Shown here piece by piece: positions 39,889 to 52,124 of a DNA stretch of 64,000 nucleotides. The number at the start of each line of letters is the position of its first letter. The stretch's first letter is position 1. The notes under the pieces are model-generated. The model saw only the letters and a program-made list of their open reading frames with translations. It was not told the DNA's origin and did no database searches. The DNA is from Setaria digitata (taxonomy: Eukaryota; Nematoda; Chromadorea; Rhabditida; Setariidae). Both the position numbers and the translations under genes were made by a program. Location of the stretch: contig RCAB01000041.1 of the NCBI GenBank assembly GCA_003640385.1, positions 186,001 to 250,000 of the forward strand, written 5' to 3'.

Positions 39889-40549
39889 TTACAGAGAAAT
39901 ATATAGACGAAAACGCGCCTTATCTTTGCAAAGTTCTGCAATTTCATCCGTCAGTGTTACAACTTGTGCATCCAATTCAGCCTCTTGCTGAGCAATATCT
40001 TCTTTTTCTTCTGCAATTCATAAGGTATGAAAAAACTATAAAGTCTCTAAAATTTATTTCCTGAAACATACTTATATCGTACACTCGTACACCTATGACG
40101 TACACTTATTGAATGAGGAAAGTGTAACATCCTTCAATTTTAAAGAAACTCATGTTCGCAGACCATCACATTTCAAGAGTTGATTGTGATGACGATCCTG
40201 ATAGAAGCCAAGATTTGTGATTATATTTAGAGAAACAAGAAAACTAATTAAAGAAAGGAATGCTTAGACTTGCCAATTAGTTGAAGAAGGACATCGTTCT
40301 CGTCTTTGTAATTATCCATATTCAGTCCCAAAACTGGACTGCTGCAGTACTTTTTATAGCATCGAACCGTATAGCCGTAAGCTAACTAAACCAATCAAAT
40401 AAATCTTCGAGATTTTATAAGAAGAGCTGTTTATTGTGCAAAAGTATCACTGTTTTCTTAAAATATATTTAATAATTTAAGCCGTAACAATGAAATATCG
40501 GATTCCTAAAACAAGGAACTCGATTAATAAGTAAATTAAATCTTCACTT

Positions 40550-40584
<35 letters not shown>

Positions 40585-43253
40585 AATGAGACCATCACCA
40601 CTGCCCATGGCATCATATTCCGCCGAAATGAGCGTGTTTTGTAGCATCACTAATATTAAGTTAATCCTCAAGCAGGGAAAACTCTTGACCACTAATAGGA
40701 AAGCAAAAATTATTCGGATAAATTAACATTGCAAAAATGTCAAATAAAGAAAGCCTCTTGCTGCACACACACGTCGTGGACAGTTACGAAATTAATCAGT
40801 CATCCAAAAGAAACAACCAACAATATTAAGTACCTACCGATCTTCTTTGACCATCTCCTTCTTCATTTGCAAGAAGTAAATCCTGTGGTGATATTTCACC
40901 AATCATCTAAAAACAGAAGTTGAACTTTTTTATTTTTGAAAGAATATTTCAGAGCAGAAAAATATTTTGGACAAATTTGTTATAAAGATGAACTGTTTTT
41001 ATGCAACTTTTTTTGGCTTCAAATGCGGCAACGTGAAATAGAATTCAGTAGTATTAATAATACTAGTCCTACAACACACAGTGATGATGATAGTAACGTA
41101 AGTAGATGTTAACTACAGCAACAATTAATTGGAGAAGATGCCTTACTTTCAACTCTATTTGCAGTGGCATATGATCCAAACTATTTTTGCTATAAAGAAT
41201 ATAAGTAAATTAGTGTTTTAACATCAGTTGTACAAAATTAAGTAGCAATCAATTGAAAAATTAACTTGCCTGAATTAAATCAATCAGCCACGTAACGGCC
41301 CCAAGCAGATGTGGCATGGTATGTGCTGCACCAATTGTTTGCATGGTAGACGGTTTCAGTTGCACCGGGTAGCCTAAGGCACGAAAAAGGCGAGGCATCT
41401 GAAAGAAAAATAAGCATTCTTAATTATACGCACCATTACTTCAAGCGCAAAGCATAATTTATTAGTAATTTTAAGGTTCGTAATCTTTCTTCAAATTTCC
41501 TCCTACATAAGTTCTGCAGATAGATACATTAGTTACCTTACCTAACTTATTTTACGACTTTATAAAAATTATCTCCAATTATAATACCATCACCCTTTAA
41601 AAATGTGTTAGACAAAGAAATTAATGCCTAATGCCTAGGGATTCGCTAAGTGCAGAATTCTTTTCATAATTAAAATTTGCCTCATCTTCAATTTTTCGCA
41701 GCGAAAAATCTGGTGCCAAATGTTGAAAGATAAATTCAAACATTCGTGCAAATTCAGCTTTTGTCGGACTTTTGACAAGTTTTTCGTTAGTTTGCGAGTA
41801 ATTTGTATCAAACAAATACTGCAAAACCTGTGAACAAAATACAAAGATAAAATAAATTTTGGAATTTTATTTAAGAGAAAAAAAAACATTAATCTCGCTC
41901 ATATTCAAAACGACCATTCAGTTCACAGTTCATGCTGTAGATTCTACAAAAATTACTCTCGATCTCTACCATCACATAGCAAGGTCACATCTACTGCTAA
42001 ATTAAGTTTTTAACAACTCTTACCGGACATGTTATTTGGCGAAAAAATTAAAGAATTACTTCAGTTCTGAAGCAGAAGCTGTCGCGTGTACGATACAACT
42101 TACTCGACTAATCAAATTTTTGTATGACAGAGGAAAAAGACAGCAGTTTTCAGGTTCGACCTTCTGCCATCAATGAAAATCCTTACTCGTTTTTCAAGCA
42201 AAATCACAGAGTGCCAACAATCTATTAGGAAAGAAACAGCACAAATTAGAGACAATTAGTACTTTGCGTTGCATTTGTTGTTGAACATGGCGATCGCTGA
42301 GGTTGCGAGAATCCTTAACAACACCAGGATTTATCATTGATTTGAAAAATGAGCTGCTTCGTCTAAAAAAAGAAAACTTACTCATTAAAAACTTATTAAA
42401 TTTTATTGATCTTTTCTGCAATATTATGCAATACATCGAGATATTTAAAAGTTAAAGAAATACAAACTTTGACGCTGTAGACGGCACACCACTCATTGCC
42501 AAGCTATATCGTTGCTCATTACCTGTAGTGCTGTAAGAAATCATCTTATTTTATTGAAAAAAATTATTTATATTGATATCATTTATATTTGCTTCTTTTA
42601 ATTAAAGTGAAAATGAAAACGTAAGCGAAAAGACATAGTATTCGCTAATACTTTCATCCAAGACATCTTAGTTTGCAACATTGCCATTTATTGGAAATCA
42701 AACAGAAGAAGAGAAAAAATTCTACAGTTTTTACATTTTAAATATCTATTACGCTGTCTTAAGATGATTACAGACATGCACTACTTTCCCACTTTTTACC
42801 TTTTATTATATATAGACTCCCAGCACTGTTCATAATAGTTAAACAAGATAGAAATGTAAATACACAAATCACACATGTTGCAGTAGGAGAATGAGACTAA
42901 TTCTGGTAAAAGGTGAGATCGAAAATTCAAATATACTTTACAAGTTTATAAAAGTTATGCAGTGATATTAATGTGTCTAAAGTGTTGTGATCTTCATTAT
43001 AAGATGGAATGACAGGATACCTTCTAGAAGATTTCAAAGAGGAGTATCCTGTACGTGGTGGACCACGTCCTCCCACTGGAGTATGAGTGATGGAAGATCG
43101 TTGTGCTGAGTTGCTCACCTGAAGAAAAATTTATCCAATTGTATTTCATACATTTTTATTCACTATCTATTTTTCCATTATCCTTTAACATATTCCTATT
43201 GTATAACTGAAATGTACCTGTGGTATAAACGACTTTCGATTTGGACCAAACAT
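37345..43253 (-). CDS. NDC80: kinetochore protein NDC80/HEC1
   Basis: Eighteen exons: 43218-43253, 43021-43118, 42468-42530, 42263-42362, 41681-41827, 41270-41398, a small exon near 41154-41180, 40838-40906, 40274-40385, 39919-40010, 39627-39740, 39349-39489, 39029-39124, 38635-38778, 38130-38285, 37883-37999, 37559-37699, 37345-37428. They give about 621 aa; vertebrate NDC80 is about 642. A basic, Ser/Arg-rich unstructured N-tail (MFGPNRKSFIPQ on) precedes the calponin-homology globular head. The head carries DSRNLSDRHVQQQMQRK, RKIEDEMPRLFRALGYPVQL, TIGAAHTMPHLL and WLIDLI, all typical of NDC80 microtubule-binding heads. The remainder is long coiled coil rich in Glu, Lys, Leu and Gln, as in the rod that pairs with NUF2. 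The ATG is immediately behind a TTCCAG site. Introns 5, 6, 9 and possibly 10 use GC instead of GT donors. The exon near 41154-41180 is the weak point. Confidence 0.93.
39768..39888. repeat. (TA)n microsatellite with duplicated flank
   Basis: Two blocks of (TA)n, broken by short TTT and GT steps, lie in the NDC80 intron upstream of exon 39627-39740. Between them at 39821-39852 sits an exact copy of 32 bases also found at 39525-39556 in the next intron. Confidence 0.85.
40552..40580. repeat. T29 homopolymer in NDC80 intron
   Basis: An uninterrupted run of 29 T on the plus strand, inside the intron between NDC80 exons 40838-40906 and 40274-40385. Its length may be inaccurate in the assembly. 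Confidence 0.85.
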
Positions 43254-44482
43254 CTGGAACAACGACTCTATAATACTTCAATTAAATTATGTAGAAGCTT
43301 TCAAAAATTTGTCAAAACTATTATTCGTACACACGTAAAAGCAGAACACATAAATATGTACACTTATTCCTACGCATGAAAGCGAACATACAATATGGGA
43401 CGTCACGCACGCAGAAATAAACATACAATTATACCAATCTGTATAACTAAAATAATATATAACATAATAATAACACACAGCATATTTATGGAAATGGACA
43501 GACGTCTACACACGTAGTCGCACATGTAAGCAACCTCACACAAAATTCTGGAAATATCGAGAAGCTGGAAAAGCAACAGGAAGAAGGATCGGTTAAGAAA
43601 GGATTCCAGTCATACCTAGCCGGATTCAGAGAATCGGATATCACGCTTCACAAGATATGTTAGCTGAGTCCACATTTCCCATTCCGAGTCATTAAAACGG
43701 ATATGTCTTACCACACCACCACTCTGGATATCTCGGGACTCCCGGCACAAACTTTGATCACCACACATCCCGCCAGCCTCTTTTCAATCTCTTCCCTTTT
43801 TCAAAAAATTGATTTGGCGCATTCAGAGAAAATTCGTCCCGCTCGCTATTCAGTCAGAGGATGAATGCGTTGCGAGTAGTATGTTGTGCAATATCACAAG
43901 CCTTACCTCAGCCCAGGCGGCCATTCTAGCCGGATGTTCTGCTTATCCTGATCCGGTTCGGAGGGTATGAATCATTGTCGAGGTCTAGTTTACTGACAGC
44001 AGCAAAGTTGGGTGTTTTTAATGTTCTATTCAATTGCATATAATGTCTTTTTGTGACTGGTTACAGTTCCTGATCGGACGTAATAATCAGTTAATGTGAA
44101 GGTGGATATCCTAAAGCTGTACGATTTAGACCTTTAACTCAAATCAGACAACCTTTAAAATCTGACTGTCAGCCTTTAACTGTAAAACTGAAAAAGTAAA
44201 AGAAATCGGTGATGCAGCTTTCGTTTATCTTGCTCTTCATATTCTTTTTCTTTTTCTAACTAAAGATCTCATTTTAGTCTTGGTAATATATCCATAAGGC
44301 ATTTTGAGCCCAATGATTTTAGCATATTAACATTACATTCCAGGGTATCATATCAGAATGGGAATTGAAAGATGACATGGCTTTTTCTGTTTACAGGTTT
44401 TTCGTTTCTCCTGTCACGTGAACGGGATTAGTGGCTTATTTCTAACCGGCCCATCACTGTGTCCGTTTCACCTTGTTCAAAA
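43254..44482. promoter_or_regulatory. divergent promoter region NDC80 / DHHC gene
   Basis: This 1.2-kb region separates two divergent start codons and probably holds both promoters. About 43600-44000 is distinctly GC-richer than the surroundings. It contains a possible minus-strand first exon (43907-43924, MAAWAE then a GTAAGG donor) that could be spliced in phase to the NDC80 ATG exon. A patch of alternating purine-pyrimidine sequence lies at 43329-43520. A TTTACAG acceptor at about 44388-44397 precedes the DHHC gene start and may be its trans-splice site. Confidence 0.45.
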
Positions 44483-47142
44483 ATGCACTATAAACGGGAT
44501 CGTCTGCATTTCGATGGTGTCACTAATCGGGCTGATATGTTGGAAGACTTCACCGGACGGTTCAAGAAAATGTTGCCATCAGAAACACAAGATCGAGTAC
44601 TTTTTTATTTCGATTTATTCTTTTTTTTCTTTTTTTCACTTTCTAATTGAAATTCATATTGCATTAGCCTGTGATTTTTCTTGATGTAATGACATAACCA
44701 TCCCTTAGTAAGTACTTTTATATACGAATATTACAGTACTACTATCTGTGATTTGATGTCTGTTATCATGACTTTATATCTATTCTGCGGAAATAAGCTG
44801 GAGAGCAGCATAATGTTAAGATATAATATTAACTCCAAGGTTTTGAGAGTGTTTCGTGAATTTCATCTGTATTGGTTTGCTAGTAGTCGGAACAAGTTAT
44901 TGGTACAGATCACTTGATTATTATCGATTAGTCTAGCACTTTTTATTCTATAAGGACTTTCGTTTTGCGGGATTTACTCGCTTTCTGGGAATTAGAAACC
45001 TTTACTCAGGATGTCATATTTATTCTCTTTCAGATCGCTATGTCCATTTTGTTCGTGGTGCTACCTTTTGGATTTCTGTTTGAAATATTTGCCGTTTTAC
45101 CAACTGAGCATGAATTGATGTCGAAAGTATAGTATTAACTATATATTTGTTATGCATCTCATTTAATTCAAACTTTCTCATCCTAATCTGGGCATTGGGT
45201 GCAAGTTATGATTTGTATTTTGGAGTGTAAAAAGAGGTTTCTTTATTTCGTATAGTTACTGTTGGTTAAGGCATTAAATAATAGTTCTCTCGTTCAAAAA
45301 AATGGAATAAATAAATATTTACTCGACATTTCCGAAAAAATCAAGTTGGTATGTATTTTGCTTGTAAGGAAATCAGATTAAATGGATGAATATTAGATTA
45401 GATGCATGGTATGATGAAGGACATGCAGTTCTGGTGCAATGCGATTTCTTTTCTTTTTTTACATATTCATACAAGATTTAAATTGTCGTTTTATTCCATC
45501 TAGAGTTTTTGCAGGGATGGTATTTAAGGGTTGGTATATTGACGTTGCTAGGGTTGAACGCATTTGCTAATGTTTTCAAAGTAATATCAGTAAGACCAAA
45601 TGGCAATGGTTCAGACTTACCAGCTGTGCAAAAACCAGGATATCGATTCTGCTATAATTGTCAGTTGAATGTACCTCCACGTTCTCATCACTGTCCAGGT
45701 AGTAGTGGTTTAATTAGCTGTGGGAAGTAAAAATGTTCTTTTCGGTAACACTGTTCTAATTTAATTTAGTGTAGCTAACTCATAATCAATGTATAGCAGC
45801 TTTACTGTGATCAGTAAACATACTCAAAAGGATAAGTCTATCCTTTCTAGTATAAAGTAGTCTTCCCTTATGACTGCGAATATATTTTAGGATAAATTAC
45901 ATAAGATTCCAAATTTTTTGCTTCAGTTTCTTTGTCTAACTCACGTATTCTTCATATATTATTTCAGTTTGTAACAAATGTGCTTTCCGGCGTGATCACC
46001 ATTGTTCATTTGTTGGTGTATGTATTGGACATTTTAATCAACGTTACTACATTAGTGCTGTTTGCAGTTTGTGGATTATATCCTCAATTATTTTGATGTA
46101 AGTCCACTTTTCCTCTTTTTTTCTTGAGGCTATTATAATTCATTTTGTTTATTGAGGAATTAGTTAGTGCCTTTGTTTTTAATAATAACCACAGTCCGGA
46201 ATCTGTCTAGAGTGCCTCTTTCTTACTTTTTTTTTAGAATAAATATTGTCGAAATGTTTTAAATAGCTTCAGTCAAATGCTTTGAAACATCTTCATGATG
46301 TCCTTACATTCAAGTTCAATAGTTTTTTATTTCAGGTGGAATTGGTCATATATGTGGGCATCACTTGGCGGTTTTTCACCATTGCAATTATGGGAATTAA
46401 TAGTCCCTCATTTGGCACTAATCTTTCGTATCATCAGTTTTTCCCAGTTTTTATGCGTAATGACTTTCGTTTTTTCATTCACTATATTTGTCTTTCTGTG
46501 TTATCTGATCGCAGCACAACTTTTCTGCCTTTACCGAGGGCAAACACGTGTGGAATATCTTTTGGTATGTGTTTTTCTTTCTATTCTTTCCATTCATTGC
46601 CTTAAAATAGTGTTTATTTGTGCGGTAGAAATAATTTTGTTCAAAGCACGCTGTTTTTGATGTTCCCACTTTTAGCCGTCAAAACATAGCTTTTATCAGT
46701 TGCTTGGTTCTGTAGGATAAGGTTAAATTCTTCACACTGTTCTTTTCACTGTCGCAGTAATTGCATAAAAGAGTGTAAAAAGAATGCAGCTTTGTAATTA
46801 GCGGTATATTTGGAAATTCTTACAACTTAGTTTGACTCCCATTCCCAGAATTTCAGGGCTTGTTTTTTTTCCTGTAATATGGAATTGATTAAACTTTGTT
46901 TAATTTTTTTTTCGATTCCATTATAGATGAAATTCCCTTTGTTTTAAAACCTGATGGAATTATGTTCGTTTTAGGATGTGCATGCCTATAATCTCGGATT
47001 TATGGAAAATGTGCGGCAAACTATGGGTAGACGTTGGTTGATGGCATTGTTAGTGCCGTTTATTTCTTCACCACTTGACTCCGATGGTCTTTCATATACA
47101 ACACGTGAATCCAAACCACTAAATGATATGAAGACTATGTAG
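44483..47142 (+). CDS. DHHC-type palmitoyltransferase, ZDHHC24-like
   Basis: Six exons join in phase: 44483-44596, 45034-45126, 45515-45698, 45968-46097, 46336-46564, 46975-47142, giving 305 aa. The enzyme transfers palmitate from acyl-CoA to cysteines of membrane-associated proteins. A short cytosolic N-terminus (MHYKRDRLHFDG) leads to hydrophobic segments at about residues 39-60 and 72-90. The zinc-binding Cys-rich domain follows: YRFCYNCQLNVPPRSHHCP, then VCNKCAFRRDHHC with catalytic Cys143 in DHHC at about 140-143. Two or more hydrophobic segments come next, then FCLYRGQTRVEYL, a conserved AYNLGFMENVRQTMG, and GRRWLMALLVPFISSPL, which resemble ZDHHC24. TTRE near the C-terminus may be the TTxE motif. 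All catalytic residues are present. The ATG was chosen as the first in frame upstream of the first membrane segment. Polyadenylation signals follow at 47256-47261 and 47746-47751. Confidence 0.92.
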
Positions 47143-48521
47143 TGGTCATTGTTCGCTCTGCAGCTTTTAAATTTCCAGTTTTTATTCTACTAGTTTATTA
47201 AACTGACACTAATTATGGACTTTTTTTTATAAGTACTCTGTTCAATCAAATAATGAATAAACCCTTCGGTGAAAAGATTTAATGTCTGCTTTTCTGTTGA
47301 AAAGAATTGTTTTTATAGTAAAAGAAGTATTTTATTTCCGTTTCAATTAATAAAATGTTTCATTTAACTCGAAGGCAGTAAAAGTTTTTTCTTAATTCGA
47401 TTTTACATACTCACTGTCCTATAATATATTTGATAGATGAGTTTAATAAATTAAATGTTAGTTACTGTTTAATAGTTTAAGAAATTGAATGTTAGTGATG
47501 CAAAGCTAGAAAAATTTTCCTTTGTCACTGTTTATTGTTACTATTCTTACTTTCCCTATATTTCCATCTTTTGATAGTTCACATATTTCATTGTATTATA
47601 GTTACATTGTCTTTACGTTGTACAGCGTACCTAGTCGTGTTTGTTCGGTGCACTTAATTTTTGATGTGTGTCTACTTTTTCTTTTTTTGTACTAAGTGTT
47701 GTTTGCATGCTTTATTTAGTATCTTATTTGCTGTGTTCCCAAAAAAATAAAGTTTTGTTAATTTATTTATTAAGATTTTTTACAAATTTAAGTCTAGTTC
47801 TGGATCTCATTTAATGGATTGTGGCCTTGGTAATGAATGAAGATTATTACCAATAATGGTTTTAGTACATAAATTGTGGGCTTGTCGTCTAATTTTCTTT
47901 TTCGCACATTTCCTCTTCAGATTTTCTATTTCTATCGAGCGCGATATCTCATTTTCGTAAACGTGCAATACAATTTTTGGGCTTTTGAAATGAACCTGGA
48001 CAACCTAAATGATGAAAATATTGTTTTCCTTGATCATGACGTCTAAATTGCAATATTTTGTTACTTTGAAGTAATCAATTGAAAAATTTGCCACTTTGCA
48101 TATCTACGGATAAGTAGATATAAAAAGAGAAATACAGGATGGGTCATTGTATTCGTTGAGATTCTGCACAACGGTAGTTGTGAAATACTGGACTAGTCTC
48201 ATTTAAATTTTGATGGTCAAAAGTTAGGGTTTCTCTTTTAAGTGGAACCAATCATTGCTTCACTCGGTTAGTGGCAATGAGAGTTTCGAAATTAAAACCT
48301 TTTTATTGGGAAAATTTCAAAAGCTTTTTTTAAAAAATAACTTTCAAATATTATTGGATGGATATTTCATCACTTACTCCGACAAATGAACTTCTGAAAA
48401 ACCAAGATTATATTTAAGGAATATTTTAAAATTTGTTTGGAAAAATTTTCGACAGATGAAAATGTTCAACGATTATTATAAATGAAAGTTTCTCAGGGAT
48501 CGTTCATAATTTAAAAAAAAA
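47143..48521. other. 3' UTR and intergenic spacer
   Basis: This contains the 3' UTR of the DHHC gene, with candidate polyadenylation signals at 47256-47261 and 47746-47751. The last part should be the promoter of the next gene. A TTTCTCAG acceptor ending at 48495 lies 26 nt before the ATG at 48522. No other feature is visible. Confidence 0.5.
47256..47261 (+). terminator. polyadenylation signal AATAAA
   Basis: AATAAA 114 nt after the stop of the DHHC gene. A second AATAAA at 47746-47751 could serve a longer 3' UTR. Confidence 0.5.
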
Positions 48522-49836
48522 ATGAGACGCAAAAGTGGTATAAGTCGAGAAATTGTTGATGACGGCTTCAACAAAAGTTTGAAAAAAGCAATTAATAATA
48601 CGCAACTTGTGAAAGGTGAAATAAGCGACGAAGAATTCGGTTAATTTCTCGTTTTGCTTGTTTGAGCCACTTTTAATTTTCTTAAATTTGTTTATATGTG
48701 CTGAAATTAATTTCGAAGTGATTTTAAATTTATATAAATAAGGACTGGGACTGTTTGTAGTGCTTAAGTGTTTGTTAACGATCAATGCTTGAGTTAAGTT
48801 TTCTTCAAAGCCAAATTCTATTACATTTAGACTATAGCGACATGCTTTATTATGCTACCCCAGTAGTGGAAGGTTTTTTTATTTCATAATGTAAATTACT
48901 CTGTAAGCAGTAGCAGCAGATTGCTAAACTTCCCTTGGAAATTTGTTGCCAAAACGGCTGTATGCTTCACGACTAATTAAACTTAACATCCGAGTTGTCT
49001 GCGTTCTTGTGAGTATGCATTTGAATAATTCGTTAGTAGAGATGAATGGAAAAATAAATAGTAAATTTGTAGCTTTCAAAATTAGTGAATTAATTTTTAC
49101 TTGATGAGCAATGAAACTATTTCTTACTTAATCACTGATAATCTTCATCAGAAACTTAAACTAAGACGAACCAAAAGTAACTGTTCGCTGTATATCATGT
49201 AAATTGGACAGATGCTGGAGTCGAATTGCAGCGAGTATCAGTGAATAAAATAATGGAAAGTTTCACAAAAATTTTGTTAGAAAATGACAAAGTTGATTGC
49301 GCTGATGTTAATATACAAATGAGTCTCAAGAATGTTAAAAATAATCCACGAAAGCGCAGTGTTCGATTTCTTGCTTATGTAAATGCTTCACATTTCTAAA
49401 TACTTTCGAGTTTTTATTTTGAAAACATTTTCTGATATTATGCTTAACTGCTAAATTCATTATCATAACATATTTTTGTATACAGCGTAACCTCTCTCAT
49501 TTTTAATCACAATATTTTAATCAATAATGCATAATAATACTATTCAAAATATCTGCATGTAGAAGTAATTTATTTTTCCATGTCCATCTTTGTACCTTTG
49601 GTACTTTGCTTTTTTGTTTTTTACGACATGATTTCGTAATTTATTTAGGAAAAGTATGTACGTTTTCTTTAGATAGATTTTTGCTGGATTATTGTAATTG
49701 AACAAGTAAGGATGAATAAGTTCAGTACTAGCTCAGACTAGTAAATATCAAAGATATGAAAGTGTTCTTGTAAACTTATGAGTTTCAGGAAACATACGGT
49801 GCTGATGAACGTGGTGGTCGTATCATGTGTGATTAA
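48522..49836 (+). CDS. small three-exon protein, 102 aa, unknown function
   Basis: Exons 48522-48615, 49212-49378 and 49789-49836 join in phase (1, then 0) to give 102 aa starting MRRKSGISREIVDDGFNKSL and ending YGADERGGRIMCD. The sequence is charged and predicted helical in the middle (VNKIMESFTKILLEND), with a basic patch NNPRKRSVRFLAY before the last exon. There is no signal peptide or membrane segment. The start follows a good trans-splice-like site (TTTCTCAG at 48488-48495), and the last intron has a clean TTTCAG acceptor. I do not recognise the family. The exon-2 acceptor (GGACAG, 49211) was chosen because it alone gives a long in-phase join. Alternatives at 49235 or 49242 would shorten the protein. 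The general layout is reminiscent of small histone-fold or DNA-associated proteins, but I see no diagnostic motif. Confidence 0.45.
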
Positions 49837-51006
49837 AGTAAATGATTGAGAAATGAAATTTAAATACAATGTGAACTCTTTCAGACTCATTTTTATGTTC
49901 ATTACTTCAAATAATAAAGTTTACAGATATTTCCTGGAAAAAGTAAGGTATTCCTGAATTAGTAACTATTGAGCAAATGAACTTAGAATGCGAAATTAGT
50001 CGATTTAATTTGTCAATAATTTTAAACTCTTTTTCTCTACTTTTATTCAAAATTCATTCAGCATGTTACATAAAACAAATATTCGAGACAAGTATCTAAG
50101 GTAGCAAAGTATAAATGAAAGAAGTCAGATGAAGTAAGAGGAGAAGACTTACAAGTTAGACAAAAAGTGCAAAAAAAAAAAAAAAAAAAGAAAAAAAAAA
50201 CGATTGGAACATTTACTTTTAGAAAATAAAAGTGAAAACAAACATGTTTTGGATAATCTGGAGTATCTTTCAGGTGTACGTAATCGATTATTCAAATAGA
50301 AATATGAATTAATGTGATCAAATCATGAAATCATTATTATTATTATTATTTGAAAATGTGTTAAATAGCGTGACCAAACAAATATTTAAACAAATAATTG
50401 ATATTATTATTAATTGCAACGAGCTAAAATTGGAGTGATATAACTCGTGGTATGATGTGATAAGATATGATTCACATATTGTTCTTAAGTCATTCGATTC
50501 CAGTCAATCATATCTGTAGAAGGAGATCCATTATGAATTATAAAAAGCAGACTGCATGTAGTTATTTGAATTATAACACTTTTATTAATTATCTTCATTT
50601 ATTTTGACAAGACTTTAGTGGACCTATTAGCTTCTTCCTGAAAAAGAAATTCACTGAAGAGAATATTGCTTAATTAAAAAAAATATCGGAAATTGCTATT
50701 CGTCGTTGCTCTTTTCTATGGAGATACTAAATCTGTATTACCCATCTAAGCCTTACTGCTAAATCCTAGCTAAATCAATTACTAGTTAAATTGGAATGAA
50801 GTGGCCCATAATTTGGATTTTGGAAAGCTTTCTCGTCATTATTAAATTTAAATTAAGTGACACTCTAAGCATTTCCTGACAATTTCGTAATTGAAGTATA
50901 TCTAGAGAAACACTGGAAATTAATGATGTTTTAGTTTAGCCAAAATTTGTAAAGTTTAATTTTCAAGTTCGAAGACATACAATTTCAGTATATTTTTTAT
51001 TGCAAT

Positions 51007-51061
51007 CAGATAAAGTAAAACATCATAAATAATGATAAATAATGATGTTTTACTTTATCTG
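51007..51061. repeat. perfect 20-bp inverted repeat, 15-nt loop
   Basis: The left arm 51007-51026 (CAGATAAAGTAAAACATCAT) is the exact reverse complement of 51042-51061. The loop is AT-rich. In RNA it would form a strong stem. Confidence 0.9.
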
Positions 51062-52045
51062 TCATAAATCTTAGCGAAATAACTGTATCATATTTCCAAA
51101 CATCTACAGATTATGACATTAAAACTCTTGATTTACTCGCTTTTTAACAAGTAGAAACCTGTAATTAGCTGATTTTAAGTTCCATTTAACACAAACTCCA
51201 AACATCACGTATTCCAGTTCCGAATTTGACGGCAAAAATTTCTGAAGGTTTTAATTTCCAATTACAAGTCATATGCTAATTTTGAATTACTTGTATAAAG
51301 AATTTTTTTTGGACTGCCTGCACAAGTGCAATGACCACATTCTACTGTTAACTGCATATTTTTGATGTTTGAAAAACCATTTAAAAAAAAAAAAAAAAAA
51401 TTGATCAACTTAATATCATTAGCAAAAATTATGGATAATGATAATGATTATTTTCATTCTTTGTAATAAAACGAAGACGAAACACTGGGATGATGAACCT
51501 GTCATGGTGATATCATTTTCTCATCAAACACTTTTTTAATTAATAATGATAAAATCGAATTTAAGGCATCTGACAACGTTAGTTTTACAACTTATACATT
51601 CATTTTATACTTTAGTTATAGGATTCAGTTATGAGGTTGCGAACTATTTAGTTGATTTTCTCTATGTTGTTATCCAAAATTCATCTCATCAACAAATTCC
51701 TTCCTTATGGTCGAATTTACATATTGATCTTCAAAACATTATTAAATATTAGTCCTTGTGGGAATTTAAGTAAGTTTCAATCAAAAATTTAGTTCAATTA
51801 GAGACCAAAAATCCCAATAAATATCTTCCAAGATGAATAATACAATATTTATATTTATATTTTGATTGATAATATACTACAAGCAGTTAGCTAGTGTTAT
51901 TGGCTAATTAATTACTTCGAGCAATAAATAATACATTTACGGAAAGGAACAACAAGTTGTAAACAATAGCAGTTGTGATAGCAACTTTTGTTATAATATT
52001 TACAATAATCCATTCTCTTCAAAATTTTTTCAGTAGCCAACTCCG

Positions 52046-52124
52046 TTAAATTTCTTTGAACTCTCTATTCGGTATCCGTTCAAAGGCATTAAGGATATCG
52101 AAATGAGAGTTCAAAGAAATTTAA
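52046..52124. repeat. 32-bp imperfect hairpin
   Basis: The arm 52046-52077 pairs with 52093-52124 over 32 positions with three mismatches, and the outer 20 positions are perfect (TTAAATTTCTTTGAACTCTC). The loop is 15 nt. The overall 79-nt hairpin is the right size for a microRNA precursor. Confidence 0.85.

Noticed and set aside
39674..40064. Tyr/Ile-rich plus-strand frames
   Set aside because: They read the (TA)n microsatellite and the antisense of NDC80 exon 39919-40010.
42215..42228. Microexon ATTGTTGGCACTCT in NDC80
   Set aside because: Exon 42263-42362 joins in phase directly to 41681-41827 and gives the expected head-domain sequence.
46282..46669. Overlapping frames on both strands around the DHHC exon 5
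   Set aside because: Shadows of the real exon 46336-46564.
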